A program made the position numbers and the translations under genes. Under the pieces are notes generated by a model. That model searched no databases and was not told the DNA's origin. It worked only from the letters and a program-made list of their open reading frames with translations. Below are positions 53,804 through 62,528 of a stretch of DNA of 64,000 bases, in pieces. Source of the stretch: Paenibacillus oenotherae (GTDB taxonomy: Bacteria; Bacillota; Bacilli; Paenibacillales; Paenibacillaceae). The stretch spans positions 272,376 through 336,375 of the forward strand of contig NZ_JAHZIJ010000004.1 of assembly GCF_019443105.1 (NCBI RefSeq). Reading direction: 5' to 3'. How positions within the stretch are numbered: position 1 is the first letter of the stretch; the number at the start of each line of letters is the position of its first letter.

Positions 53804-53936
53804 TCATTCTCCCATTTTGTATGATTCAGTGAAAACAATGACTTTCTGGGCAGCCTGACTCTGACAGGCATTCACCTTCATGGGGCCGGAAACGAGCAAA
53901 ATTTCCACAAAGGACTTTCTAGACAGCCCCGATTCA

Positions 53937-54821
53937 TCATTGGTATTGCTCCAAGCCGAGACGGCTCAGCAAGTAGGATCGGATATCCTGCGCCAGATCT
54001 TCCCTTTCAAGTGCCATATCTATCGTAGCCTTCACAAACCCCAGCTTGTCGCCTACATCATGTCTGCGGCCATGGAAATGAAAAGCGGTTATCGGAGCTT
54101 CCAGATTGAGCCGCTGCAAGCTGTCCGTCAACTGAATCTCTCCTCCCTTGCCTGCTTCAGCCCGCTCCAGCAGCTTGAATATTGCCGGATCGAGAATATA
54201 TCGTCCCACGACAGCAAGATTGGATGGCGCTTCTCCGGCTGCCGGCTTCTCGATCAGGTTGTGAATACGCCCGTTCCTCTCGTTCTGATCCAGTGCGACA
54301 ATGCCGTATTTGTGAGTCTCGCTCCAAGGCACTTCCATTACAGCGACGACAGAATTTTGGCGCTCCTCATGCAGCTCCATCATCTGCTTCAAGCAGGGCT
54401 TGTCCGATAGCAAAATGTCATCCCCGAGCAGCACCGCGAACGGCTCATGCTCTACAAAGCTGCGCGCACTGAGCACAGCATGGCCAAGCCCCAGCGGCTC
54501 CCGCTGCCGCATGTAGCAAATGTCCGCCATATGCGAGATGCTCCTTACGAGGGCAAGCATCTCCGATTTGTTATGCGCCTCAAGCTCTGCTTCCAGCTCG
54601 AACGATTTGTCAAAATGATCCTCGATCGCCCGCTTGTTCCTGCCCGTGACAATCATAATACTTTCAATTCCTGAAGCAACCGCTTCCTCCACAATATATT
54701 GAATGGCAGGCTTGTCGATCAGCGGCAGCATTTCTTTGGGCTGTGCTTTTGTAGCTGGCAGAAATCTCGTTCCAAGCCCTCCTGCCGGAATGATCGCTTT
54801 GCGAACACGCTTGTCTCTCAC
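53937..54821 (-). CDS. galU: UTP--glucose-1-phosphate uridylyltransferase
   Basis: Makes UDP-glucose for wall glycolipids, teichoic acids and polysaccharides. 294 residues, GTG start after GAGAGGGGA. Nucleotide motif AIIPAGGLGTRFLPATKAQPKEMLP (shown in parts: residues 9-33), LIDKPAIQYIVEEA, LGHAVLSARSF and FAVLLGDDILL are typical of GalU. Normal length. Its stop lies 6 bp from an element-end-like sequence, so the insertion zone reaches up to the gene. The 317 bp upstream (54822-55138) are AT-rich near 54975 and show no gene. Confidence 0.96.
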   Translation of the reverse strand: MRDKRVRKAIIPAGGLGTRFLPATKAQPKEMLPLIDKPAIQYIVEEAVASGIESIMIVTGRNKRAIEDHFDKSFELEAELEAHNKSEMLALVRSISHMADICYMRQREPLGLGHAVLSARSFVEHEPFAVLLGDDILLSDKPCLKQMMELHEERQNSVVAVMEVPWSETHKYGIVALDQNERNGRIHNLIEKPAAGEAPSNLAVVGRYILDPAIFKLLERAEAGKGGEIQLTDSLQRLNLEAPITAFHFHGRRHDVGDKLGFVKATIDMALEREDLAQDIRSYLLSRLGLEQYQ

Positions 54822-55138
54822 GATATATTTCCCCTCTCAACTCTGGTCTATATATGGGCCGCTGTGCCAAGGAATGCTCTTGCGAGCGCTGGCGCTTCTA
54901 CCAGAATCATTCCCTCGCTCCGCTTCGTTGCTCATTCTCTCGTTCAACAGATGTGCTTAATAAGTGCGCTGTTTCTATATTATATAATTCTATATTATAA
55001 GTAATTCCTCCGGGATTATCATCCTCTGCGCTGCTTGCAGGCTATCAACAACTATAGGATACGGCCCGAAATTTGACAATATTTTCACCTCTATGCCACA
55101 CTTGAGTTGACTACCCATCCTTGAAGGAGTGACTTGAT

Positions 55139-55540
55139 ATGCTCATTAACCGCACGCTGCGCACCACCCGCCGCGACGAAATGATTGATATTACCCGTGA
55201 AATTGCGTCCATTGTCAGCAAGGAGCAGATTCAGGAAGGAATTGCTGTCGTCTATTGTCCTCACACCACAGGAGGCATTACGATTCAGGAAAACGCCGAT
55301 CCTGATGTGAAGCATGATGTTCTGATGCGGCTGGATGAAGTCTATCCGTGGAAGCATCCCAACTATAGACATGCAGAAGGCAACACCGCCTCCCATCTTA
55401 AAGCAATTACAACCGGCTCTTCGCAGACGATTCTGATCCATGAGGGCAATCTGCTGCTTGGCCGCTGGCAGGGCATCTACTTCTGTGAATTTGATGGCCC
55501 GCGGACACGTGAATATTATGTAAAGCTGCTGAAAGGCTGA
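55139..55540 (+). CDS. yjbQ: YjbQ family protein (UPF0047, secondary thiamine-phosphate synthase type)
   Basis: 133 residues: [21 protein letters not shown] (about 38-58), [22 protein letters not shown] and [18 protein letters not shown] are the full family pattern. E. coli YjbQ has weak thiamine-phosphate synthase activity; the real role is unclear. AAGGAGTG precedes the ATG. Single gene with a strong terminator. Confidence 0.95.
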   Translation: MLINRTLRTTRRDEMIDITREIASIVSKEQIQEGIAVVYCPHTTGGITIQENADPDVKHDVLMRLDEVYPWKHPNYRHAEGNTASHLKAITTGSSQTILIHEGNLLLGRWQGIYFCEFDGPRTREYYVKLLKG

Positions 55541-55556
55541 CTTGCGACGCCAGCAT

Positions 55557-55627
55557 AAAGCGTGACTCTGACTGCTGCTGTTTCCGTACAATACGGAATA
55601 CGGCTGCGAGCAGAGCACGCTTTTTTC
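55557..55627 (+). terminator. Terminator of yjbQ
   Basis: AAAGCGTG-A-CTCTG pairs with CAGAG-C-ACGCTTT with an inner GCTGCTG/GGCTGC and CCGTA/TACGG stem, then TTTTTT. Confidence 0.9.
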
Positions 55628-55682
55628 TTTTCTCCATTCCATCGATGGTCCATCCATCATTAGACTTGACTTTTATTCTTAT

Positions 55683-55697
55683 TTATAATAATTTTAA
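55683..55697 (+). promoter_or_regulatory. Candidate PerR box upstream of trxB-dps
   Basis: TTATAATAATTTTAA differs by one base from the PerR consensus TTATAATNATTATAA. TTGACT at 55666 is a good -35 and AATAAT (55687-55692) a possible -10, so the box covers the promoter. Regulation by peroxide fits the dps gene downstream. Confidence 0.65.
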
Positions 55698-55761
55698 TCT
55701 AGAACTTATTATTGTGTGATTATAATTCGTCAATGTGTGGTTAATGAGAGGAGAGTCCCTT

Positions 55762-56697
55762 ATGGAAAACATTATTATTGTAGGCACTGGGCCAGCCGGA
55801 TTGACGGCAGCCATTTATCTTGCTCGTGCGGGGTACAGCCCATTCGTACTTGAAGGTCCGCAGCCAGGCGGTCAACTGACAACAACAACCGAGGTGGAGA
55901 ATTATCCCGGTTTTCCCGATGGCATTCTTGGCTCCGAGCTGATGTCTAATATGCGCAAGCAAGCACAGCGATTCGGAGCACGCTTCGGAACGGGCTGGGT
56001 GAAGTCCGTCGATCTGTCGAAACGTCCCTTCAAGCTGACGCTTGAGAATGACAAAGAAATAATTGCTCAAAGCATGATTATTTCTACAGGCGCTTCGGCA
56101 AAATATATGGGAATACCGGGAGAACGCGACAATGTGGGGCGCGGGGTCAGTACTTGCGCAACTTGCGACGGTTTCTTCTTCAGAGGCAAAAAAATAATTG
56201 TTGTCGGAGGCGGCGATTCCGCAATGGAGGAGGCGGTCTTCCTGACACGCTTCGCTTCGGAAGTGCGGCTCGTTCATCGCCGCGAAGAATTGCGTGCGTC
56301 CAAGATCATGCAGGATCGCGCTCGCGCCAACGACAAAATTAAGTGGAGCCTCAATGTGAAGCCGCTGGAAGTGGCTGCTGGTGAGCAGGGCCTGGATGGT
56401 CTTAAAGTGCTGAATAATGTGACGGGGCAAGAAGAGCTGCTGGAGGCGGACGGCGTGTTTGTCGCTATCGGGCATACACCGAATACCGGATTTCTGGGCG
56501 GTCAGGTTACAACAGATGAGCAAGGGTACATCCTGGTTAACCCAGGAACGTCCCTGACGAACATCCCGGGCGTGTTCGCATGCGGAGACGTACAGGATCG
56601 CCAGTACCGACAAGCCATTACGGCTGCTGGCAGTGGATGTATGGCTGCTCTGGACTGCGAACGCTACCTGGAAGAGGAGAGCGCTCATACTTCTTAA
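55762..56697 (+). CDS. trxB: Thioredoxin reductase family protein
   Basis: FAD/NADPH pyridine nucleotide-disulfide oxidoreductase. ATG 55762 (GAGGAGA 8 nt upstream) gives 311 residues. FAD site [21 protein letters not shown], redox pair Cys132-Ala-Thr-Cys135 in [13 protein letters not shown] site [19 protein letters not shown] and C-terminal [16 protein letters not shown] are all present. It is followed after 25 bp by a dps gene and preceded by a PerR-like box. It may therefore be a stress-specific reductase rather than the general one. Confidence 0.94.
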   Translation: MENIIIVGTGPAGLTAAIYLARAGYSPFVLEGPQPGGQLTTTTEVENYPGFPDGILGSELMSNMRKQAQRFGARFGTGWVKSVDLSKRPFKLTLENDKEIIAQSMIISTGASAKYMGIPGERDNVGRGVSTCATCDGFFFRGKKIIVVGGGDSAMEEAVFLTRFASEVRLVHRREELRASKIMQDRARANDKIKWSLNVKPLEVAAGEQGLDGLKVLNNVTGQEELLEADGVFVAIGHTPNTGFLGGQVTTDEQGYILVNPGTSLTNIPGVFACGDVQDRQYRQAITAAGSGCMAALDCERYLEEESAHTS

Positions 56698-56722
56698 CAA
56701 CATGCTGAAGGAGTGGTTTGAG

Positions 56723-57160
56723 ATGAAGAAACAACAGGATTTGCTGAACAAACAGGTTGCGAACTGGAGCGTTCTCTATGTGAAACTTCATAATTATCAC
56801 TGGTATGTAAAAGGGAATCAGTTCTTTACTCTGCATGTGAAATTTCAGGAGCTCTATGAGGAAGCCGCGCTGCATATCGACGAAATTGCGGAACGGCTGC
56901 TGGCGATTGAAGGCAAGCCTGAAGCGACGATGAGCGGCTACCTGAAGCTATCCAGCGTGAAGGAAGCGACTGGTGAGGAAACTGCTGAGCAGATGGTAGA
57001 CACCTTGATCGATGACTTCAGCGTCGTTATTGGCGAATTGAAGGAAGCGATGGAGGAGTTCCAGAAGAAGGGTGACGATACGACAGCAGATATGCTGCTT
57101 GCAATCCACTCCTCGCTGGAGAAGCATACATGGATGCTGAAGTCCTTTAACGGCCGTTAA
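56723..57160 (+). CDS. dps: Dps-family ferritin-like protein
   Basis: 145 residues from ATG 56723 (AAGGAG 9 nt before). Binds DNA and/or stores iron, using hydrogen peroxide to oxidise Fe(II). Ferroxidase residues are visible: His in [11 protein letters not shown], His in [13 protein letters not shown], then Asp and Glu in [12 protein letters not shown]. It belongs with MrgA/Dps-type mini-ferritins. Probably cotranscribed with trxB under PerR. Confidence 0.95.
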   Translation: MKKQQDLLNKQVANWSVLYVKLHNYHWYVKGNQFFTLHVKFQELYEEAALHIDEIAERLLAIEGKPEATMSGYLKLSSVKEATGEETAEQMVDTLIDDFSVVIGELKEAMEEFQKKGDDTTADMLLAIHSSLEKHTWMLKSFNGR

Positions 57161-57176
57161 GCCATTGCCAGATAGA

Positions 57177-57217
57177 GAAGAGCCGCGACCGGATTCCTTG
57201 CCGGGCGCGGCTCTTTG
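57177..57217. terminator. Terminator of trxB-dps, probably bidirectional
   Basis: AAGAGCCGCG-A-CCGG pairs with CCGG-G-CGCGGCTCTT, then TGC; A/T tracts on both sides are short. It lies between convergent dps and the ABC-F gene. Confidence 0.85.
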
Positions 57218-57232
57218 CTTGGCTTTGGCACA

Positions 57233-59236
57233 TTAAGATTTCTTATTGGAGGCAATCCATTCGGCCAGCTCGTTCAGGTAAGTCCAACGTTCCATCAGAT
57301 GATCCAGCTTCGCTTCCAGCTCCTGCTGCTCGCCAAGCAGCTGCTGAAGCAGCATGGAATCACTTACTGCCTCCTCCATTCGCTGTCCCAGCGCTTGCAG
57401 CGCTTCTTCAGCCTCTGCAATGGCCTCATCGATCGTCTCGAATTCCTTCTGCTCCTTGTACGACATCTTGAGTGGACGCTGCGTTTCACTGCCGCTGCCC
57501 TGAGCAGCTGCCGGGTCAGACGTTCCGTCACCGCTGGAGCCGGAGGCAGAGCCAGCGGCTCCAGCAGCTTTGCCTTTCGCGTCCGCAGAGCCTTTGCCGC
57601 CACCTCCGGCGTTCGCCGCTGCGCTGCTATTCCGGCTTCCCGCATACTCTTCATAGTTGCTGAAGTTGCCCACATGCTGGGTGACGACTCCATTCCCTTC
57701 AAAGGCGAATATGCGGTCAACCGTCCGGTCCAGAAAGTATCGGTCATGGGATACGACGAACACGACACCGGGAAAATCATCCAGGTAGTCTTCAAGCACC
57801 GTCAACGTTGTAATATCCAGATCATTCGTAGGCTCATCGAGAAGCAGTACATTGGGCGCTTCCATCAGCACGCGAAGCAGCTGAAGCCGCCTCTTCTCGC
57901 CTCCTGACAATTTGGCTATCGGGGTCCACTGCTGCGAAGAAGGGAACAAGAACCGCTCCAGCATCTGCGATGCCGTCACTGTCGTGCCATCGCCAGTCGT
58001 TACGCGCTCCGCCCCTTCGCGGATGTAGTCGATCACCCGCAAGCTGTCATCCATCTCTTCCCGCTCCTGAGAGAAGACGCCGAGCTTGACTGTCGGCCCA
58101 AGCACGATCTCCCCGCTGTCCGGCGCAATCTGCCCTGCTATCATCTTCAGCAACGTCGATTTGCCCAGACCGTTGCGGCCAACGATGCCTACCCGATCCT
58201 CGGGCACGGCAATATAGCTGAAATCACGAATCACGGCCTGTCCCTCGAAGGATTTGGCCAGCGCTTCGATCTCTATTATTTTCTTGCCCAGCCTTGAGGA
58301 TGCAACAGACACCTCGAGCTTCCCGCCAGACCTCTCCGGTGCCGCCGCTTGCAGCGCCTCGAACCGCTGTATTCGCGCCTGCTGCTTCGTCGTGCGCGCT
58401 TTGGCGCCCCGCCGCATCCACGCCAGCTCATTGCGCAGCAGGTTCTGCCGCTTCGATTCTGAAGCCGCCTCCCGCTCCTCGCGATCCAGCTTCAGCTCCA
58501 GGAATTGGCTGTAATTGGCCGTGTAGAAGAACGCTCTGCCGCGATCCAGCTCCAGAATCCGGTTGCTTACCCGATCCAGGAAGTACCGGTCATGCGTAAT
58601 CATAATAAGCGCACCCTTGCGCTTCTGAAGCATGCCCTCCAGCCAAGTGACAGACTCGTTGTCGATATGGTTCGTCGGCTCGTCCAGCAGCAGAACGTCG
58701 GCAGGCTGTATAAGTGCCGCCGCCATGGCAACCCGCTTGCGCTGCCCGCCGGACAAGGCGCCAAGCTTGGCGTCGAACCGCCCGATGCCAAGCTTGGTCA
58801 GCGCAGTCTTGGCATCGCTCTCAATCCCCCAGGCATCCAGCTCATCCATCTGCTGATTCGCCCGGACAAGCCTATCCTGCAGCCCGGCATCCTCCGGCTT
58901 CAGCTCAAGCGCCGCGAGCGCTTCGGTATACGCCCGCACAGCGCGCATCGGCTCGGAGTCACCGCCCAGTACATGCTCCAGCACAGTGGACTCCGGATCA
59001 AAGGGCGGGTTCTGCGACAGCATCCTCACCGTGACGCCTCCGACAACAAGAATAGAGCCCGAGTCAGGGGGCTCTATTCCTGCAACGACATTCATGAACG
59101 TCGATTTACCGGTGCCGTTCACACCGATAATACCGATTTTGTCGCCCATCTCCACGCCGAAGGATACATCTTCAAACAATATTTTCTCGCCATAAGTCTT
59201 CGAAATATGATCAACCGTTAATACGTGCATATTCAT
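57233..59236 (-). CDS. ABC-F family ATPase (Uup/YfmR-like)
   Basis: 667 residues, two ABC domains and no membrane part: Walker A GVNGTGKST (about 38-46) and GRNGLGKST (about 350), signatures LSGGQRKRVAMAAAL and LSGGEKRRLQLLRVL, Walker B LLLDEPTNHID and LLLDEPTNDLD. After a Gly/Ser/Ala-rich linker (about 545-585) comes a C-terminal coiled coil (EQKEFETIDEAIAEAEEALQ in part), the mark of Uup/YfmR. Such proteins act on stalled ribosomes or, in Uup, on DNA. Not an antibiotic-resistance ABC-F by obvious features. Confidence 0.92.
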   Translation of the reverse strand: MNMHVLTVDHISKTYGEKILFEDVSFGVEMGDKIGIIGVNGTGKSTFMNVVAGIEPPDSGSILVVGGVTVRMLSQNPPFDPESTVLEHVLGGDSEPMRAVRAYTEALAALELKPEDAGLQDRLVRANQQMDELDAWGIESDAKTALTKLGIGRFDAKLGALSGGQRKRVAMAAALIQPADVLLLDEPTNHIDNESVTWLEGMLQKRKGALIMITHDRYFLDRVSNRILELDRGRAFFYTANYSQFLELKLDREEREAASESKRQNLLRNELAWMRRGAKARTTKQQARIQRFEALQAAAPERSGGKLEVSVASSRLGKKIIEIEALAKSFEGQAVIRDFSYIAVPEDRVGIVGRNGLGKSTLLKMIAGQIAPDSGEIVLGPTVKLGVFSQEREEMDDSLRVIDYIREGAERVTTGDGTTVTASQMLERFLFPSSQQWTPIAKLSGGEKRRLQLLRVLMEAPNVLLLDEPTNDLDITTLTVLEDYLDDFPGVVFVVSHDRYFLDRTVDRIFAFEGNGVVTQHVGNFSNYEEYAGSRNSSAAANAGGGGKGSADAKGKAAGAAGSASGSSGDGTSDPAAAQGSGSETQRPLKMSYKEQKEFETIDEAIAEAEEALQALGQRMEEAVSDSMLLQQLLGEQQELEAKLDHLMERWTYLNELAEWIASNKKS

Positions 59237-59315
59237 TCCCGCCCAACGTTAGCAAATCGCAGACCTGCAAGGCTCCCTGCCTGCCGATCTGTCTCTACTA
59301 ACTTTAAACGATATA

Positions 59316-60359
59316 CTAAGCTTCAATCAAATCTTTCTTCGCAAATGCCGCTGCCGACTGCTCTGCCTTGACCGCAAGCGCCGCCATCATGCGCACAGCC
59401 TCTACCGGATAATTGCCTGCAGCCGTCTCGCCGGACAGCATGACCGCATCCGTTCCGTCCCATACTGCGTTTGCCACATCACTGGCTTCTGCGCGTGTCG
59501 GACGCGGCTGGCTTTGCATCGATTCCAGCATCTGCGTGGCGGTAATAACGAACTTGCCTGCCTGGTTGCAGGCCGCGATCATGACCTTCTGCGCCGCCGG
59601 AACATCCTCAAGAGGAATCTCTACACCAAGATCGCCACGGGCTACCATGATGCCATCGGAGGCTTCGATAATAGCGGCGAGCTCATCAAGCCCTTCTTGA
59701 TTCTCAATTTTGGAGATCACTTGAATGTGGCCTGCACCCTTCTCAGCCAGCATCCGCTTCACTTCAAGAACATCCTCGGCACGGCGGACGAACGACATCG
59801 CGATCATCTCCACCCCGTTCTCGATACCGAACTGGATATGCAGCTTGTCCTTCTCCGTCACACCCGGCAAGGAAGTGCGGATACCAGGCAAATTAACACC
59901 CTTGCGCGACTTGATGACGCCGCCGTTCTTAATGACGCATACGACTTCACTGCCTTCAATGCGAACGACTTCAAGCTCGATCAGACCGTCATCAATCATA
60001 ATTCGGGAGCCGATGGCAACATCCTTTGCCAGATCATAAGACACCGAGATGCGCTCTTCCGTTCCAGCCATCTGCTCGGTTGTCAGCGTCAGCAAGCGTC
60101 CGCTTTGCAGCGTATACGAAGGCTGTGCCAATACTCCGGTACGAATCTCCGGTCCCTTGATATCCAGCATAATACCGATCTCCGTATTCATCCGCTTCGC
60201 AACCTCGCGAACGGTCACAATCCGGCCCTGATGATCCTCAAGATCACCGTGCGCCAAATTCAGCCTTGCAATATTCATGCCTGCAGTAATCATTTCCTCC
60301 AAAATTGCGGATGTTAGACATGCGGGGCCCATCGTGCATACAATTTTCGTCTTTTTCAT
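59316..60359 (-). CDS. Short pyruvate kinase (catalytic domains only)
   Basis: 347 residues instead of about 470-585. Present: [41 protein letters not shown] (Lys/ADP site), the B domain, [23 protein letters not shown] and TATQMLESM with [18 protein letters not shown]. The C-terminal allosteric domain is absent. The ABC-F gene starts 79 bp after the stop, so there is no room for a frameshifted remainder. In standard enzymes the substrate motif reads NFSHG; here it is NLAHG, missing the Phe-Ser pair. The protein may therefore be a specialised paralogue rather than the glycolytic enzyme. Confidence 0.9.
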   Translation of the reverse strand: MKKTKIVCTMGPACLTSAILEEMITAGMNIARLNLAHGDLEDHQGRIVTVREVAKRMNTEIGIMLDIKGPEIRTGVLAQPSYTLQSGRLLTLTTEQMAGTEERISVSYDLAKDVAIGSRIMIDDGLIELEVVRIEGSEVVCVIKNGGVIKSRKGVNLPGIRTSLPGVTEKDKLHIQFGIENGVEMIAMSFVRRAEDVLEVKRMLAEKGAGHIQVISKIENQEGLDELAAIIEASDGIMVARGDLGVEIPLEDVPAAQKVMIAACNQAGKFVITATQMLESMQSQPRPTRAEASDVANAVWDGTDAVMLSGETAAGNYPVEAVRMMAALAVKAEQSAAAFAKKDLIEA

Positions 60360-60478
60360 ACATTCATCGCTCCTATACGCGCTTCTTCACTGTTTATAAT
60401 TGTATAGCAGCGGCTGTTCAAGATCGATGATCTATAGTACAGTAGTTATATTATAGTACAATCAAAATAGAGGTTCTT

Positions 60479-61267
60479 ATGTTCAATATCTTCGAAATTC
60501 GACAAGAACGCGGTCAAATCGCCGGCGATCGACGGATGCTGGGGAGCGAATGCTACACTTTAGTATGGGTTCGTTTCGGGCAGTGTACTTTCGATGCGAA
60601 GGGTCGAACATTCGTATGCGGCAAAAACGAGCTGCTGCTCATACCCGCCGGCTGTCCGGCAGCCGAGATTAAGGGAGCTGGCGCAATCCGCGACTTCATG
60701 CTCATTCGATTCAGTCCTGCATCCCCCGAGGCGACCGGGCTGCTGCCCATTTTATCGCTCAGAGATCCGCTGCGCTGGGCCACGCGAATGCCTGAGCTCC
60801 TGTTCGAGAAGCTGCTTCATATCGTCGGACAATGGAGCGACCGCAGCCGATACTACACCGTTATGTGCTCCGCCCTGTTAATGGAGCTGCTCGTGACGGT
60901 GAACCGTGAATTCGATGAGGGCGAGAAGGCGCCCTCCGCGATCCAGCATGTTGAACGAATGAAGCAATATATTGAGGAGCATTACCGGACGAGGATTACG
61001 AAGCTGGAGCTTGGCGCGTGTATTCGGGTTAGCCCGAACTATGCCGCTTCATTATTTCGCAGCATAACGGGCATGACAATCAGCGAGTACGTACATATGA
61101 TCAGGATGCGGACAGCACAGTTCATGCTGCGGCATTCGCAGCTTTCGGTGCAGGATATTTCCGATTATCTAGGATACAGCGATCCTTCCTTCTTCAACCG
61201 GACGTTCAAGCGGACTGTCGGCAAGCTGCCTTCCGCCCTCATCGCCGAACGCACCCGCCGCGAATAG
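60479..61267 (+). CDS. AraC family transcriptional regulator
   Basis: 262 residues. N-terminal cupin-like sensor (CGKNELLLIPAGCPAAEIKGAG). C-terminal double helix-turn-helix is complete: EEHYRTRITKLELGACIRVSPNYAASLFRSITGMTISEYV in the first half and SVQDISDYLGYSDPSFFNRTFKRTVG in the second. Probably responds to a sugar. Divergent from the pyruvate kinase gene with 119 bp between; no operator recognised. AGAGG precedes the ATG. Confidence 0.93.
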   Translation: MFNIFEIRQERGQIAGDRRMLGSECYTLVWVRFGQCTFDAKGRTFVCGKNELLLIPAGCPAAEIKGAGAIRDFMLIRFSPASPEATGLLPILSLRDPLRWATRMPELLFEKLLHIVGQWSDRSRYYTVMCSALLMELLVTVNREFDEGEKAPSAIQHVERMKQYIEEHYRTRITKLELGACIRVSPNYAASLFRSITGMTISEYVHMIRMRTAQFMLRHSQLSVQDISDYLGYSDPSFFNRTFKRTVGKLPSALIAERTRRE

Positions 61268-61309
61268 ACCATCTGTAATTGCATTAAATATTAAAGGAGA
61301 GAATAAATA

Positions 61310-61585
61310 ATGAACCTAACCATTTTGCAGGCAAAGCTCCACTATTCAGAAGAAGACCTGGGCTACGCCGGCTTCGTCCATTTCGAGGTCGAGGGGCACA
61401 AGGTTCCCTATGAGCTTACCCTGCTCAGCAAGAAGAAGAGAGACGACGACTGGATGTACAGCATCAATTTCCTGACCGGACACGGCAGTGAGGAGCAAAT
61501 TAATGAAGTAGAGGCGCAGCTTGAAGAGAATGATGAGCTGTTCGACTCTTTAATTGATGCAGCCAAGGCAACTTTGGAGAGCTAG
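61310..61585 (+). CDS. Small acidic protein of unknown function
   Basis: 91 residues, no signal or membrane part, Asp/Glu-rich. MNLTILQAKLHYSEEDLGYAG and FEVEGHKVPYELTLLSKKKRDDDW read as a small beta sheet; the end (NEVEAQLEENDELFDSLIDAA) is helical. AAGGAGAGAA precedes the ATG, so it is a real gene in all likelihood. It follows the AraC gene by 42 bp. Its TAG stop shares the palindrome CTAG (61582-61585) with the stop of the convergent HAD gene. Confidence 0.78.
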   Translation: MNLTILQAKLHYSEEDLGYAGFVHFEVEGHKVPYELTLLSKKKRDDDWMYSINFLTGHGSEEQINEVEAQLEENDELFDSLIDAAKATLES

Positions 61586-62331
61586 CTTGTCCCGTCGGCC
61601 TGCGGCCTGGCAAGCAATACAGGCAGCAGCTCATGCAGCTGCTCGACAATCAGACCGGGCTCATGATGGGAATCCGGCACTGTGCCTCTGCGGTTAATCC
61701 ACGCGACATGCCAGCCAGCTTCAACTGAGGCGGTCACATCATTGAGCCATGCGTCGCCGATATAGAGGCATCTCTCCGGAAGGTGCCCTGTAGTGCGGCT
61801 AATATGCGTGAAAATGCGCGGGTCCGGCTTGGCGATGCCAACTGCGTCCGAGATGAATATCCGGTCTGCCGGAATGATTTGCTCCAGCTTTAAGGCTAGA
61901 ATTTTGCCCATTTGGTGATTGACGGGCCCGTTCGTAATAATGCCGACATCCAGACCTTGCGCGATGAATTCCGCCATCAATTCGGCGGCACCTGGCGCCA
62001 ATTGAATCCGCCCCTGACCATAGAGATAACGCGCTTGCAGCGCATCCGCCACAGTCCCGTCCAGCCTCAGCCCAAACTCTTCAAAAGCAAAAATAAGCCG
62101 CTGCCGCCTCATTTCCTCCAAGTCCAGTCCTCCAGCCGTATACTGATCCCACAGCCGATCGCTGTAATGCCTCACCCTGCGGAATACCGCATCCAGCGGA
62201 AAAGACTGCCCATCACGGGCTACTTCCGGCAATATATCCCCCACCGCATTACGAAATGGCTCCAATTGATCATATAACGTGTCATCGAGATCGAAGAATA
62301 CCGCCTCGATTGTATTGCCGTTGAATTTCAT
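61582..62331 (-). CDS. HAD superfamily phosphatase (YjjG/YfnB-like)
   Basis: 249 residues from ATG 62331; the frame runs further up to 62397 without a better ribosome site. HAD motifs: I VFFDLDDTLYD, II GIITNGPVNHQMGKI, III near KLEQIIPADRIFISDAVGIAKPD (in part), IV YIGDAWLNDVTASVEAGW. A helical cap follows motif I. Likely nucleotide or sugar phosphate phosphatase; substrate unknown. Confidence 0.92.
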   Translation of the reverse strand: MKFNGNTIEAVFFDLDDTLYDQLEPFRNAVGDILPEVARDGQSFPLDAVFRRVRHYSDRLWDQYTAGGLDLEEMRRQRLIFAFEEFGLRLDGTVADALQARYLYGQGRIQLAPGAAELMAEFIAQGLDVGIITNGPVNHQMGKILALKLEQIIPADRIFISDAVGIAKPDPRIFTHISRTTGHLPERCLYIGDAWLNDVTASVEAGWHVAWINRRGTVPDSHHEPGLIVEQLHELLPVLLARPQADGTS

Positions 62332-62444
62332 GCTGTCCCTGCCCCCAGTAGTGATGACTTTCTCCCAGTATACAATATGGCTATCTTGCTTTGACACTTC
62401 TTTTCAGTTAAGCCCAGGCATAATGCCAACCAAGGACGAAACAC

Positions 62445-62490
62445 AAATAACCCGCAAGAGGCCACTTTCTCAAGTGTCCATCTTACGGGT
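62445..62490 (-). terminator. Terminator-like hairpin after the amylase gene
   Basis: On the minus strand ACCCGTAAGATGG-A-CACTT pairs imperfectly with AAGTG-G-CCTCTTGCGGGT, then TATTTG. The T-tract is weak. Confidence 0.6.
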
Positions 62491-62528
62491 CACCATTCAC
62501 GGCATAATGCCGAATCCGATTCCTTTAA

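Larger units (their letters stand above)
53431..53857. mobile_element. 427-bp non-autonomous element (MITE-like) with perfect terminal inverted repeats
   Basis: Left end CAGGCTGCCCAGAAAGTC (53431-53448) and right end GACTTTCTGGGCAGCCTG (53840-53857) are perfect inverse 18-mers. Both flanks carry ACTCTG (53425-53430 and 53858-53863), a 6-bp target duplication. Removing element and one duplicate restores an intact ladder module homologous to 49083. No transposase frame inside. It carries ladder copy D and a hairpin terminator. Confidence 0.85.
53290..53895. repeat. Hairpin-ladder repeat, copy C, interrupted
   Basis: Modules at 53308, 53358 and 53420. The third is split after CCTGCACTCTG (53430) by the 427-bp element and resumes at 53864 as ACAGGCATTCACC. 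The joined sequence matches copy B through CTTCATGGGG and GAAACGAG. GGACTTTCTAGACAGCCCC (53912-53930) after it looks like an element end. Gap 53000-53936 has no gene. Confidence 0.82.

Noticed and set aside
53880-54410. 176-codon plus-strand frame opposite galU
   Set aside because: Starts in repeat sequence and continues as shadow of galU; no ribosome site or domain.
59237-59315. Frameshifted remainder of the pyruvate kinase C-terminal domain
   Set aside because: Only 79 bp separate it from the next gene; about 350 bp would be needed, and no frame there resembles the domain.
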